Position numbers and translations under genes: made by a program. Positions 52,030 to 60,296 of a stretch of 64,000 nt of DNA are shown here, one piece after another; the stretch's first letter is position 1; every line of letters begins with the position of its first letter. The stretch is from assembly GCA_018432935.1 (NCBI GenBank), contig JAHDSF010000022.1, forward strand, positions 186,001 to 250,000. Reading direction: 5' to 3'. The notes under the pieces are model-generated. The model worked only from the letters and a program-made list of their open reading frames with translations. It ran no database searches and was not told the origin of the DNA. The DNA is from Rhodospirillales bacterium. Lineage in GTDB: Bacteria > Pseudomonadota > Alphaproteobacteria > Rhodospirillales > Shumkoniaceae.

Positions 52030-52740
52030 ATGCAGGAGCTGGCACCCGCCAAGGTTCGCACGCAACAGATCGTCCGCCCCGACCTGCTGTGGCGCGGAAG
52101 GCCCGAGCTGTCGCCGCCGGCGCGGCTGCGCAGCATGCCGACCGCCTGGTACAGCCGGTTCGTCGGCGCGATGAAGGTCGTGCTGCCGTCGCTGGCGGTG
52201 CTGCTTGTGTTCCTGGTCGCCGTCTGGCCGTACCTGGAGCCGGACGAGTCCCGGTTCCGCATCGGCTATTCGAAGCTGTCGATGATGGATACCGGCGACC
52301 CCAGCGCCGTCAATCCCCGCTTCGTCGGCACGGACAGCAAGAATCAGATCTATTCGGTGACCGCCGACCTCGCCAAGAACCTGGTCCAGGACGCGACCGT
52401 GATCGATCTCGAAATGCCCAAGGCGGACATCCTGCTCGAGGATGGGTCGTGGCTGGTGGTGACGGCCGATGCCGGCGTCGTCGACCGCCCGAAGGAGACC
52501 CTGGACCTGATCGACCGGGTGACCGTCTATCACGACAAGGGTTACGAGTTCACCACCGAGAAGGCTACCGTCCACCTCAAGGAGCGTTCGATCACCAGCA
52601 CCCATCCGGTTCAGGGCCAGGGCCCGTTCGGGCGCACCCGGTCGGAAGGCATCGAGGTCATCGACAAGGGAGAGGTCGTGATTTTCACCGGCCGCTCCCA
52701 GGTCGTGCTCTATCCCAGCGCCGGCCAGGCCTATCGATGA
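52030..52740 (+). CDS. lptC: LPS export protein LptC
   Basis: 236 residues from the ATG at 52030, close behind AAGGAG. A cytoplasmic N-terminus leads into one membrane helix, VVLPSLAVLLVFLVAVWPYL (about 50-69). The periplasmic part is the LptC beta-jellyroll (YSKLSMMDTGDPSAVNPRFV, TADAGVVDRPKETLDLIDRV, ATVHLKERSITSTHPVQGQG). LptC joins LptBFG to the LptA bridge. The ATGA overlap with lptA at 52737 indicates coupled translation. The internal ATG at 52138 (MPTAWYSRF) has no ribosome site. Confidence 0.9.
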   Translation: MQELAPAKVRTQQIVRPDLLWRGRPELSPPARLRSMPTAWYSRFVGAMKVVLPSLAVLLVFLVAVWPYLEPDESRFRIGYSKLSMMDTGDPSAVNPRFVGTDSKNQIYSVTADLAKNLVQDATVIDLEMPKADILLEDGSWLVVTADAGVVDRPKETLDLIDRVTVYHDKGYEFTTEKATVHLKERSITSTHPVQGQGPFGRTRSEGIEVIDKGEVVIFTGRSQVVLYPSAGQAYR

Positions 52741-53564
52741 GACGGTCCGCCATTTCCCGTCTGGCCGGGCTGCTTGCCGCCGTCCTTCTTGCGGGGCAGG
52801 CGGGCGCGCAGGGCCTCGACCTCCGGGGTCAGGGGCAGGACGTGGTCATCGAGGCCGAGAACGGCATCGAATGGCACCAGCAGGACAAGATCTTCCTCGC
52901 CCGCGGCAACGCCAAGGCCATTCGAGGCGAGGTCACGGTGCTTGCCGACACCCTGCGTGCCTACTACCGGGAGAAGCCCGACGGCGGCACCGATATCTGG
53001 CGCCTCGATGCCGAGGGCAACGTGCGCATCGAATCGCCCGGCGAGAAGGCGAGCGGCGACCTTGCCGTCTACGAGGTCGAGAAAGGCGTGCTGGTGTTGA
53101 CCGGCAAGAACGGCGTCCGCTTCCAGGCCGGCGACGACGTCGTCACGGCCAAGAAGCAGCTCGAGTACTGGGACAAGAAGGACATGGCCGTCGCCCGCGG
53201 CTCGGCCCGCGCCCACCGCGACGACAAGGACCTGTGGGCTGACGTCCTGGTCGCCCACTTCCGCAAGGACAAGGCGGGCCGCAGCGAGGTCTACCGGATC
53301 GAGGCGTTCGACAGCGTGCGCATCGAGACGCCGAAAGATCGCGTCGACGCCGATCGCGGCGTCTACAACGTGAAGAGCGGCATCGCCACCGTTTCCGGCC
53401 GGGTCAAGATCCAGCGCGACAAGAACGTGCTGAACGGCTGCCGGGCCGAGGTCAACCTCAACACCAGCGTCAGCCGCCTGTTTGGCTGCGAGGGGGGGAG
53501 CGGGGCCCGAGTCAGCGGCACGTTGCAACCCCAGAAGGTTCAGCGTAACGTGGATACGAAATAG
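52737..53564 (+). CDS. lptA: LPS periplasmic bridge protein LptA
   Basis: 275 residues from the ATG in ATGA overlapping lptC. A signal peptide (RLAGLLAAVLLAGQAGAQ, cleavage about 25) leads into OstA-like beta-jellyroll repeats: VIEAENGIEWHQQDKIFLAR, AKAIRGEVTVLADTLRAYYR, NVRIESPGEKASGDLAVYEV, VDADRGVYNVKSGIATVSGR. LptA oligomers carry LPS from LptC to LptD. It is longer than E. coli LptA (185), as is common in alphaproteobacteria, with a Cys pair (NGCRAE, LFGCEG) near the end. Confidence 0.9.
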   Translation: MRRSAISRLAGLLAAVLLAGQAGAQGLDLRGQGQDVVIEAENGIEWHQQDKIFLARGNAKAIRGEVTVLADTLRAYYREKPDGGTDIWRLDAEGNVRIESPGEKASGDLAVYEVEKGVLVLTGKNGVRFQAGDDVVTAKKQLEYWDKKDMAVARGSARAHRDDKDLWADVLVAHFRKDKAGRSEVYRIEAFDSVRIETPKDRVDADRGVYNVKSGIATVSGRVKIQRDKNVLNGCRAEVNLNTSVSRLFGCEGGSGARVSGTLQPQKVQRNVDTK

Positions 53565-53580
53565 CAGCCCGGCCCGCGAA

Positions 53581-54372
<792 letters not shown>

Positions 54373-54440
54373 GGCTTGCCAGTGTTGTTGGGACGTACAG
54401 GGCATCGATATCGGGGTCGCGCGCCCGAATGGTTGGCGCC

Positions 54441-55931
54441 ATGGCTTTGACTCCCCGGCTGGAGCTGCGTCAGACCCAGACTCTCGTCATGACGCCGCAA
54501 CTGCAGCAGGCGATCAAGCTGCTGCAGCTATCCAACCTGGAGCTGACGCAGTACGTCGAGCAGGAACTGCAGCGCAATCCGTTGCTCGAGCGCGAAGATG
54601 GCGACGGCGAGGCGGCAGATCTAGACGGGGGCGCCTCCGCCCTGGCCGAGTTGGAGGCCCCCTCCGGGACTGCCGAGGAGTTCCGTCGCATCGAGCTTGC
54701 CGACGAGCAGGTGACCCCGCAGGCGGAAAGCGCGATCGACGTCGACTACGACAACGTGTGGACCTCCGACGGGCCCGCCTCGGAATGGGGACGCGGCGGC
54801 AGCTTCGACGACCGCGAGCCTGACCTCGAGGAATCGTATTCCGGCGCGGTCTCCTTGCGCGATCACCTGATCCAGCAGCTGAACGTCGAATTCCCCGCTC
54901 CCGCCGACCGGCTGATCGGGCTGCACCTGATCGATATGCTCGACGAGGCCGGCTACCTGGCAGGGGAAATCGCCCAGGTGGCCGCGACGCTGGAGTGCGA
55001 GGAGGCCCGGGTCGCCGAGGTCCTGCGCCGCCTGCAGCAGTTCGATCCGACCGGCATCTTCGCGCGCAGCCTCAGCGAATGCCTGGCGATCCAGCTGCGC
55101 GAGCGCGACCGGCTCGACCCGGCGATGGAGGCACTGCTCGCCCATCTCGACCTGCTGGGCAGGCGCGATGTCGCCGCCCTGCAGAAGATCTGCGGCGTCG
55201 ACGCCGACGACATCGTCGACATGCTGAACGAGATCCGCCAGCTCAATCCCAAGCCGGCGCACGCGTTCGACCACGAGGTGGCGCAGCCCGTCACCCCCGA
55301 TATCCTGATGCGGCCGGGCCCCGGCGGCGGCTGGACGGTCGAGCTGAACGCCGACACCCTGCCGAGGGTCCTCGTCAACAACCGCTATTACTCGACCGTC
55401 GCCCGCGGGGCGCGCACCCGCGAGGAGAGAATCTACCTGGCCGATTGCCTGCAGTCGGCCAACTGGCTGGTGCGGTCGCTGCACCAGAGGGCGACGACGA
55501 TCCTGAAGGTGGCGGGCGAGATCGTGCTCCAGCAGCAGGCGTTCTTCCTGCATGGCGTCGAGCACCTGCGGCCGCTGGTCCTGCGCGACATTGCAGGCGC
55601 GGTCGAGATGCACGAGAGCACGGTCAGCCGCGTCACCTCCAACAAGTTCATCGCCACGCCGCGCGGTATCTACGAGCTCAAGTACTTCTTCACCACCGCG
55701 ATCGCCAGCACTTCGGGCGGCGAGGCCCATTCGGCCGAGTCCGTGCGACACCGCCTGAAGGCGCTGATCGACGCCGAGACGCCCGACCAGGTGCTGTCCG
55801 ACGACAGCCTGGTGGCCACGCTGCGGGCCGAGGGCATCGGCATTGCGAGGCGCACAGTCGCCAAATACCGCGAGGGGATGGGAATTCCATCCTCCGTGCA
55901 GAGGAAGCGCCTCAAGAGCAGCGCATTCTGA
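54441..55931 (+). CDS. rpoN: RNA polymerase sigma-54 factor
   Basis: 496 residues from the ATG at 54441 (MALTPRLELRQTQTLVMTPQ), the usual family start; ATG at 54429 is also in frame. Region I is Gln/Leu-rich (QLQQAIKLLQLSNLELTQYV), region II is acidic (about 55-115), region III holds the core-binding domain and the HTH (HESTVSRVTSNKFIATPRGI). The RpoN box ARRTVAKYRE lies near the end and reads the -24 element. It directs nitrogen-regulated genes; the glnK promoter at 11313-11333 is one likely target in this window. Full length, so functional. Confidence 0.95.
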   Translation: MALTPRLELRQTQTLVMTPQLQQAIKLLQLSNLELTQYVEQELQRNPLLEREDGDGEAADLDGGASALAELEAPSGTAEEFRRIELADEQVTPQAESAIDVDYDNVWTSDGPASEWGRGGSFDDREPDLEESYSGAVSLRDHLIQQLNVEFPAPADRLIGLHLIDMLDEAGYLAGEIAQVAATLECEEARVAEVLRRLQQFDPTGIFARSLSECLAIQLRERDRLDPAMEALLAHLDLLGRRDVAALQKICGVDADDIVDMLNEIRQLNPKPAHAFDHEVAQPVTPDILMRPGPGGGWTVELNADTLPRVLVNNRYYSTVARGARTREERIYLADCLQSANWLVRSLHQRATTILKVAGEIVLQQQAFFLHGVEHLRPLVLRDIAGAVEMHESTVSRVTSNKFIATPRGIYELKYFFTTAIASTSGGEAHSAESVRHRLKALIDAETPDQVLSDDSLVATLRAEGIGIARRTVAKYREGMGIPSSVQRKRLKSSAF

Positions 55932-55970
55932 AGCGGCACAAGGGGGCAGACCCATGATCTGGCTGCGTGG

Positions 55971-55999
55971 TTGACTTCCGAGAACGTCGGAACTATGGT
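55971..55999 (+). promoter_or_regulatory. Candidate sigma-70 promoter of hpf-ptsN
   Basis: TTGACT (55971-55976) and TATGGT (55994-55999) with 17-base spacing, 123 bases before hpf. A GC-rich hairpin follows in the leader (arms CCCGCCC 56000-56006 and GGGCGGG 56016-56022). It would uncouple hpf and ptsN from rpoN transcription. Confidence 0.5.
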
Positions 56000-56121
56000 C
56001 CCGCCCTCGAATTGCGGGCGGGGCTGAGGGCGCCTCTCCGGCGTATGCCGGGAGCCGCTCGTGAAATGCGGGGACCACCCGCGTCTCCGCTCCCTTCGAC
56101 CCAAGAACCGGTGGACTCCCA

Positions 56122-56706
56122 ATGAAGCTTCTCATCAATGGCAAGAACGCAGACGTCACGAATGCGTTGCGCGAACACGTCAGACAGAAGCTGGAGGCCG
56201 ACGTAAAGAAATATTTCGCCCGCGCGATCGAAGCCAATGTGGTGTTCTCGCGGGAAGCCCATATGTACCGGGTCGACATCTCGGTCCACGCCGGCCGTGG
56301 CATCGTCATGCAGGGCCGGGCCAAGGCGGATGAGATGCGCGCCGCGTTCGATTTGGCGCTCGAGCACATCGCCAAGCAGCTGCGGCGCTACAAAAGACGG
56401 TTGAAGGAGGATCACCACAAGGGGCATTCGGCTGACGAGTTGATCCAGGCCAGCCAGTACGTGCTGGCGCCCGAGCAGGAGGACGTCGAGGTTCCGGAGA
56501 ACGGGCAGCCGGTGGTCGTGGCCGAGATGACGGCCGAGATCGCCACCCTGACCGTCGGCGAGGCGGTCATGCGCATGGACCTCGCCGACCAGTCCGTTCT
56601 CATGTTCCGCAACCGCGGCCATGGCGGCCTCAACGTCGTCTATCGCCGCAACGACGGCAACATCGGCTGGATCGATCCCAAGGGGAGCCGAGCCTCGGCG
56701 GAGTGA
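56122..56706 (+). CDS. hpf: Ribosome hibernation-promoting factor, long form
   Basis: 194 residues. The N-terminal ~100 residues are the S30AE/RaiA fold (LLINGKNADVTNALREHVRQ, MYRVDISVHAGRGIVMQGRA, DLALEHIAKQLRRYKRRLKE). The C-terminal ~55 residues are the dimerisation domain (TLTVGEAVMRMDLADQSVLM, GGLNVVYRRNDGNIGWIDPK). The long form dimerises 70S ribosomes into 100S particles in stationary phase. It follows rpoN by 190 bases, a gap with its own promoter candidate, and precedes ptsN. Confidence 0.93.
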   Translation: MKLLINGKNADVTNALREHVRQKLEADVKKYFARAIEANVVFSREAHMYRVDISVHAGRGIVMQGRAKADEMRAAFDLALEHIAKQLRRYKRRLKEDHHKGHSADELIQASQYVLAPEQEDVEVPENGQPVVVAEMTAEIATLTVGEAVMRMDLADQSVLMFRNRGHGGLNVVYRRNDGNIGWIDPKGSRASAE

Positions 56707-56717
56707 GGCAAGCCATT

Positions 56718-57182
56718 ATGGAGATTGCGGACTTGATCACCGCAGACCGCGTGATCGCCAACCTGCGGGCGACCAGCAAGAAGCAGGCCCTGCAGGACTT
56801 GGCGCGCCAAGCGGCCCAAGTGACGGACGTCCACGAACGGGCCATTTTCGACGTGCTGCTCGAGAGGGAGCGGCTCGGCACCACGGGGGTCGGCAACGGC
56901 ATCGCCATCCCCCACGGCAAGCTGCCGAACCTGGACCGGCTTTACGGCTTGTTCGCCCGCCTCGAGGAGCCGATCGATTTCGATTCGATCGACGAGCAGC
57001 CGGTCGATCTCATCTTCCTCCTGTTGGCGCCCGAATCGGCGGGTGCCGACCATCTCAAGGCTTTGGCCCGGGTGTCCCGCCTGTTGCGGGACAAGTCGGT
57101 GTGCGAAAAGCTGAGGGCGACCGACAACCGCGACGCGCTCTATGCGCTGCTCACGGAGCCGTCGACCTCGCGGGCGGCCTAG
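56718..57182 (+). CDS. ptsN: Nitrogen PTS EIIA component (EIIA-Ntr)
   Basis: 154 residues from the ATG at 56718 (GAGG about 9 bases upstream); a GTG at 56703 would overlap hpf. The EIIA domain is complete: LERERLGTTGVGNGIAIPHG with phospho-His66 in IPHGK, then LFARLEEPIDFDSIDEQPVD, LIFLLLAPESAGADHLKALA. It receives phosphate from the PtsP/NPr chain and regulates potassium transport and sigma-54-linked processes. The rpoN-hpf-ptsN order is typical of proteobacteria. Confidence 0.93.
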   Translation: MEIADLITADRVIANLRATSKKQALQDLARQAAQVTDVHERAIFDVLLERERLGTTGVGNGIAIPHGKLPNLDRLYGLFARLEEPIDFDSIDEQPVDLIFLLLAPESAGADHLKALARVSRLLRDKSVCEKLRATDNRDALYALLTEPSTSRAA

Positions 57183-57210
57183 GGCTAAGGGGCGCAGTCC
57201 GACTTGCGGC

Positions 57211-57240
57211 GGAGCCGGTCAGTGAACGCTGGCCGGCTCC
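57211..57240. terminator. Strong hairpin at the ptsN/DUF1150 convergence
   Basis: A 12-base stem with one G-U wobble: GGAGCCGGTCAG (57211-57222) against CTGGCCGGCTCC (57229-57240), loop TGAACG. It straddles the stop codon of the DUF1150 gene and sits 29 bases after ptsN. No T run is seen on either side, so any termination would be bidirectional and Rho-assisted. Confidence 0.45.
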
Positions 57241-57446
57241 ATGTCGTTCTGGCGCACGGTGGCGATGGCCGACGAGCGATCGGCGGCGATCGCCAGCTGC
57301 TCGCCGTCGGCGGAGAAGATGGCGTAGGCGGCGGTGCGCCCGATCATCACCGGCTTGATGAAGGCCAGGGTGTCCAGGCCGAGCGCTGCCATGTCCTGGT
57401 GCGACAGGTTGGCCAGGTCGTGGTTCTTGGTGGGCGAATGTGCCAT
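57219..57446 (-). CDS. DUF1150-family small protein
   Basis: 75 residues. The DUF1150 pattern is NHDLANLSHQDMAALGLDTL, AFIKPVMIGRTAAYAIFSAD and GEQLAIAADRSSAIATVRQN. This alphaproteobacterial family habitually follows small heat-shock genes, and here it starts 58 bases after hsp20 on the same strand. No activity is known. Cotranscription with hsp20, and so heat induction, is inferred. Confidence 0.9.
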   Translation of the reverse strand: MAHSPTKNHDLANLSHQDMAALGLDTLAFIKPVMIGRTAAYAIFSADGEQLAIAADRSSAIATVRQNDMEPASVH

Positions 57447-57504
57447 GGGAACTCCTATGCCCGGGCGTCTCGCAGCGAGCCCGCCCTTGCGCGATCAGGC
57501 GCCG

Positions 57505-57960
57505 TCACTCGGCGTCGATGGTGGCCTTGCGAACGCTCTTGCGCGCGCCTCCTACCTTGATCTCGATGGTCTTGACTTCCGGCTCGGGAACGCGGCGCGA
57601 TAGGTCGATGTGCAGCAGGCCGTTGTCGAGGGCCGCTCCGGTCACCTCGATTCCCTCCGCCAGCACGAAGCTGCGCTGGAACTGGCGGGCGGCGATGCCG
57701 CGATGCAGGAACACCCGCTCGGAGTCGTCCTCGGCGCTGCGCCCGCGCACGGTCAGCTGGTTGTCCTCGATCGCCACCGACAAATCCTCCATCGAGAATC
57801 CGGCGACCGCCAGCGTGATGCGGAGCGCGTTCTCGCCGGTCTGCTCGATGTTGTAGGGGGGATAGCCCTCGGCCGCCGTCTTCGAGACCCGGTCGAGAAC
57901 CCGCTCGAAGTGGTCGAATCCCAGCATCAGCGGGCTGTTGAACATGGATACGCGGGACAT
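57505..57960 (-). CDS. Small heat-shock protein Hsp20 (IbpA-like)
   Basis: 151 residues from the ATG at 57960. The alpha-crystallin domain (about 35-130) is visible: GYPPYNIEQTGENALRITLA, VAGFSMEDLSVAIEDNQLTV, VFLHRGIAARQFQRSFVLAE and GLLHIDLSRRVPEP. The N-terminal MSRVSMFNSPLMLGFDHFER and the PEPEVKTIEI tail with an IxI-like motif are typical of class A alphaproteobacterial Hsp20. It holds unfolding proteins for DnaK/ClpB. The upstream leader looks like a ROSE RNA thermometer. Confidence 0.93.
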   Translation of the reverse strand: MSRVSMFNSPLMLGFDHFERVLDRVSKTAAEGYPPYNIEQTGENALRITLAVAGFSMEDLSVAIEDNQLTVRGRSAEDDSERVFLHRGIAARQFQRSFVLAEGIEVTGAALDNGLLHIDLSRRVPEPEVKTIEIKVGGARKSVRKATIDAE

Positions 57961-58055
57961 GATGTGCGTCCTCCTCGTTGCAGAGCAAGTCCGTTACTCC
58001 TGGGCCCTTTCGAAGGCGCCCGTGCGGCCGGGGCATCCGGCCCCGCCCGAACCGC
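57961..58055 (-). ncRNA. Candidate ROSE-type RNA thermometer in the hsp20 leader
   Basis: Three hairpins can form in order on the minus strand: 58042-58026 (6-base arms), 58021-58002 (bulged 8-base stem) and a final one in which CTTGCTCT (57989-57982) faces the ribosome site AGGAGG (57975-57970). The last has the TTGCT-against-AGGAG layout of ROSE elements, which occlude the ribosome site at low temperature. The leader length (about 95) also fits. Folding has not been computed. Confidence 0.55.
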
Positions 58056-58061
58056 TCAAGG

Positions 58062-58090
58062 ATATCGTCCGGTCGGCGGCGTTCGTCAAG
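58062..58090 (-). promoter_or_regulatory. Candidate sigma-32 promoter of hsp20
   Basis: Minus strand CTTGAC (58090-58085) and CGATAT (58067-58062), 17 bases between the hexamers. The -35 fits the RpoH pattern; the -10 is imperfect. The remaining gene-free DNA 58091-58364 shows nothing else recognisable. Confidence 0.4.
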
Positions 58091-58364
58091 ATGGCAAGGC
58101 AGGGAAGCTGCAGCACCGCTTGTCCTGATAGCGTTCACCGCCACAAGGAACGGTCTGTTCCTCTCCGGCCTTCGTTCAATTGCCGGGGTCGCTCACCACT
58201 TCATGACGAGAGTCGAGAGAGGGTTGCGCCTTCAAGTTGAAGATCATGCGAAAGTCATCGCACTTGGCGTTACTCATGCACGTCTTGGTAATCTTGATCG
58301 CCTGCATTTCCCCGCACCGAATAGTTTGGTATGGTATTTCAGCGCAGTCAGAGGACGAAGCGCC

Positions 58365-58757
58365 ATGGCGACGATATTGATCATCGAAGACGAAGAGCTG
58401 GCGCGGCTCTCCATGTGCGAGGTCCTGACCGCAGAGGGACATCGGGTGATCGAGGCGAAGGACGGCGTGGAGGGCATGACTCTCCAGAGGTCGCGGCCGG
58501 CCGATCTCGTGGTCACCGACATCTTCATGCCCCGCAAGGATGGCGTGGAAACCATTGTCGAGCTCCGCAAGGCGTTTCCAGGACTGCCGATCATCGCCGT
58601 CTCGGGGGGCGGCAGCATGAAGAACCTCGACTATCTGCAGTTCGCCGAAAAGTTCGGGGCGTGCAGGGTGCTGATCAAACCCGTCGTGGCCGAGGACCTT
58701 GTGGAGGCGGTTTCATCGTGCCTCGGGTCGGGCGGACAGGGTGGCAGAAACCGGTAG
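58365..58757 (+). CDS. Single-domain response regulator (CheY-like receiver)
   Basis: 130 residues from the ATG at 58365 (GAGGA upstream). The receiver has acidic residues EDEE (8-11), phospho-Asp52 in VVTDIFMPRKDG, Ser in AVSGGG and Lys in VLIKPV. There is no output domain. It is 36 bases before the PAS sensor gene and the hybrid kinase, so it probably belongs to that pathway as a phosphate sink or partner protein. Confidence 0.9.
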   Translation: MATILIIEDEELARLSMCEVLTAEGHRVIEAKDGVEGMTLQRSRPADLVVTDIFMPRKDGVETIVELRKAFPGLPIIAVSGGGSMKNLDYLQFAEKFGACRVLIKPVVAEDLVEAVSSCLGSGGQGGRNR

Positions 58758-58793
58758 GGTTTCCGACTTGCGGCCAGCGCGATTGCCGACGCC

Positions 58794-60296
58794 ATGAAGT
58801 GGACCGAGCGCAACCGATACATCGCCAAGGTCACCGTCTCGTACGGGGCCCTCGCCACCCTTTGGATCCTGCTCTCGGACCGACTGCTCGGGCTGTTTGC
58901 CGAGCCGGCGCAGGCGGCGGAGTTCGGGACTGCCAAGGGGCTCCTGTTCGTGGCCGCGACGACCATGCTCCTGTGGGCGGCGATGCTGACGGTACCTGCG
59001 GAGGGCGAGGTAGCCCTCGGTCAGCCGGGGCGGCCCCCCGCCTGGGTCAGGGTGGTGCTGTCGCTGGCGATCCCTCTGCTGGCGTTCGTCCTGCACCGGG
59101 CATTGTGGCAAGACGACACGCATTTCCCGTGGGTCCTGTTCTATCCGGCGGTCTTCTTGAGCTCCTGGGCCGGCGGCCTCGCCGGCGGCTTGGTATCGAC
59201 GGTGTTGTCGGTGCTGCTGGTGTGGTTCGGGTTGATTCAGCCGCGGTATTCGTTCGCGATCGAGGAGACCGGCTCGGCGCTGTCGATCGCCATTTTCTTC
59301 GCGATGGGGGTGCTGTTCTCGCTTACTCACCGCCGGCTGCAGCAGGTCGAGAGGCGGGCCGCGGACGCCAAATTCCGCGCCTTGGTCGATCAGTCCCTGG
59401 CCGGCATCTACATCGTCCAGGACGGCCGGTTCCGCTATGCCAATCCCGCCTTCGCCGGGATGTTCGGCCATGCGCCGGACGCGATCCTCGATGTGGCCGT
59501 GGAAACCGTGGTCGACGCCGCGGATCGCGCCATGGTGTCGGACAGGATGCGCCAGTGCGTCGAAGCTGCGACCCCCGAACTGCGATTCGCCTTTTCCGGC
59601 CGCAGGCTGGACGGAAGCACGTTCGAGGTCGAGATCCACGGGCGGTCGTTCGAGCATGAAGGGCGGCCAGCGGTGATCGGCGTCGCCATCGACGTCAGCG
59701 AGCGCCTCCGGGCGGAGGAAACCGTCAAGCGCTCGGAGCAGCTGACGCGTGCCGTGGTCGAGGGCTCGCCCGACGCCGTCTTCGTCAAGGACAAGGACGG
59801 CCGTTACCTTCTCTTCAACGAAGCCGCAGCCCGCATCGTCGGCAAGCCGGCTGCCGAGGTGATAGGGAAAGACGACAGGCACATCTTCCCGCCCGACGTG
59901 GCCGCTTCCATCATTGCTCTCGATCGCGATCTCATGGACCGGGGGAAGGTCCAGACGCACGAGGAGGCGCTCCTCACCCTGGATGGCCAGCGGATGACGT
60001 TCCTGGTGACCAAGGGGCCGCTCCTCGATCTGGAGGGACGGGTGGTCGGCTTGTTCGGCATCTCCCACGACATCACCGAGCGCCTGGGGGCGGAGCAGGA
60101 GCGGCAGCGCCAGGAGGAGGAGCTGCGGCAACGCAACGAGGAGCTCGAGCGATTCAACCGGGCCAGCGTCGGACGCGAGCTCGACATGATCGCGCTCAAG
60201 CGGCAGGTCAACGAGCTGTCGCACCAGCTCGGACGGCCGCCGCCATTCCCGCTGGAGCATCTCGAAGCGGACGTGCCGGAGCGTCCGAAACGATGA
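58794..60296 (+). CDS. Membrane PAS sensor protein without a kinase domain
   Basis: 500 residues. Several N-terminal membrane helices (for example [42 protein letters not shown]4118-like [20 protein letters not shown]) precede two PAS domains (about 195-300 and 320-430; PANPAF-like [35 protein letters not shown]). It ends in a coiled coil ([20 protein letters not shown]) and [16 protein letters not shown] with no HisKA or HATPase. The stop overlaps the hybrid kinase start (ATGA). It may transfer its signal by heterodimerising with that kinase. Confidence 0.88.
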   Translation: MKWTERNRYIAKVTVSYGALATLWILLSDRLLGLFAEPAQAAEFGTAKGLLFVAATTMLLWAAMLTVPAEGEVALGQPGRPPAWVRVVLSLAIPLLAFVLHRALWQDDTHFPWVLFYPAVFLSSWAGGLAGGLVSTVLSVLLVWFGLIQPRYSFAIEETGSALSIAIFFAMGVLFSLTHRRLQQVERRAADAKFRALVDQSLAGIYIVQDGRFRYANPAFAGMFGHAPDAILDVAVETVVDAADRAMVSDRMRQCVEAATPELRFAFSGRRLDGSTFEVEIHGRSFEHEGRPAVIGVAIDVSERLRAEETVKRSEQLTRAVVEGSPDAVFVKDKDGRYLLFNEAAARIVGKPAAEVIGKDDRHIFPPDVAASIIALDRDLMDRGKVQTHEEALLTLDGQRMTFLVTKGPLLDLEGRVVGLFGISHDITERLGAEQERQRQEEELRQRNEELERFNRASVGRELDMIALKRQVNELSHQLGRPPPFPLEHLEADVPERPKR

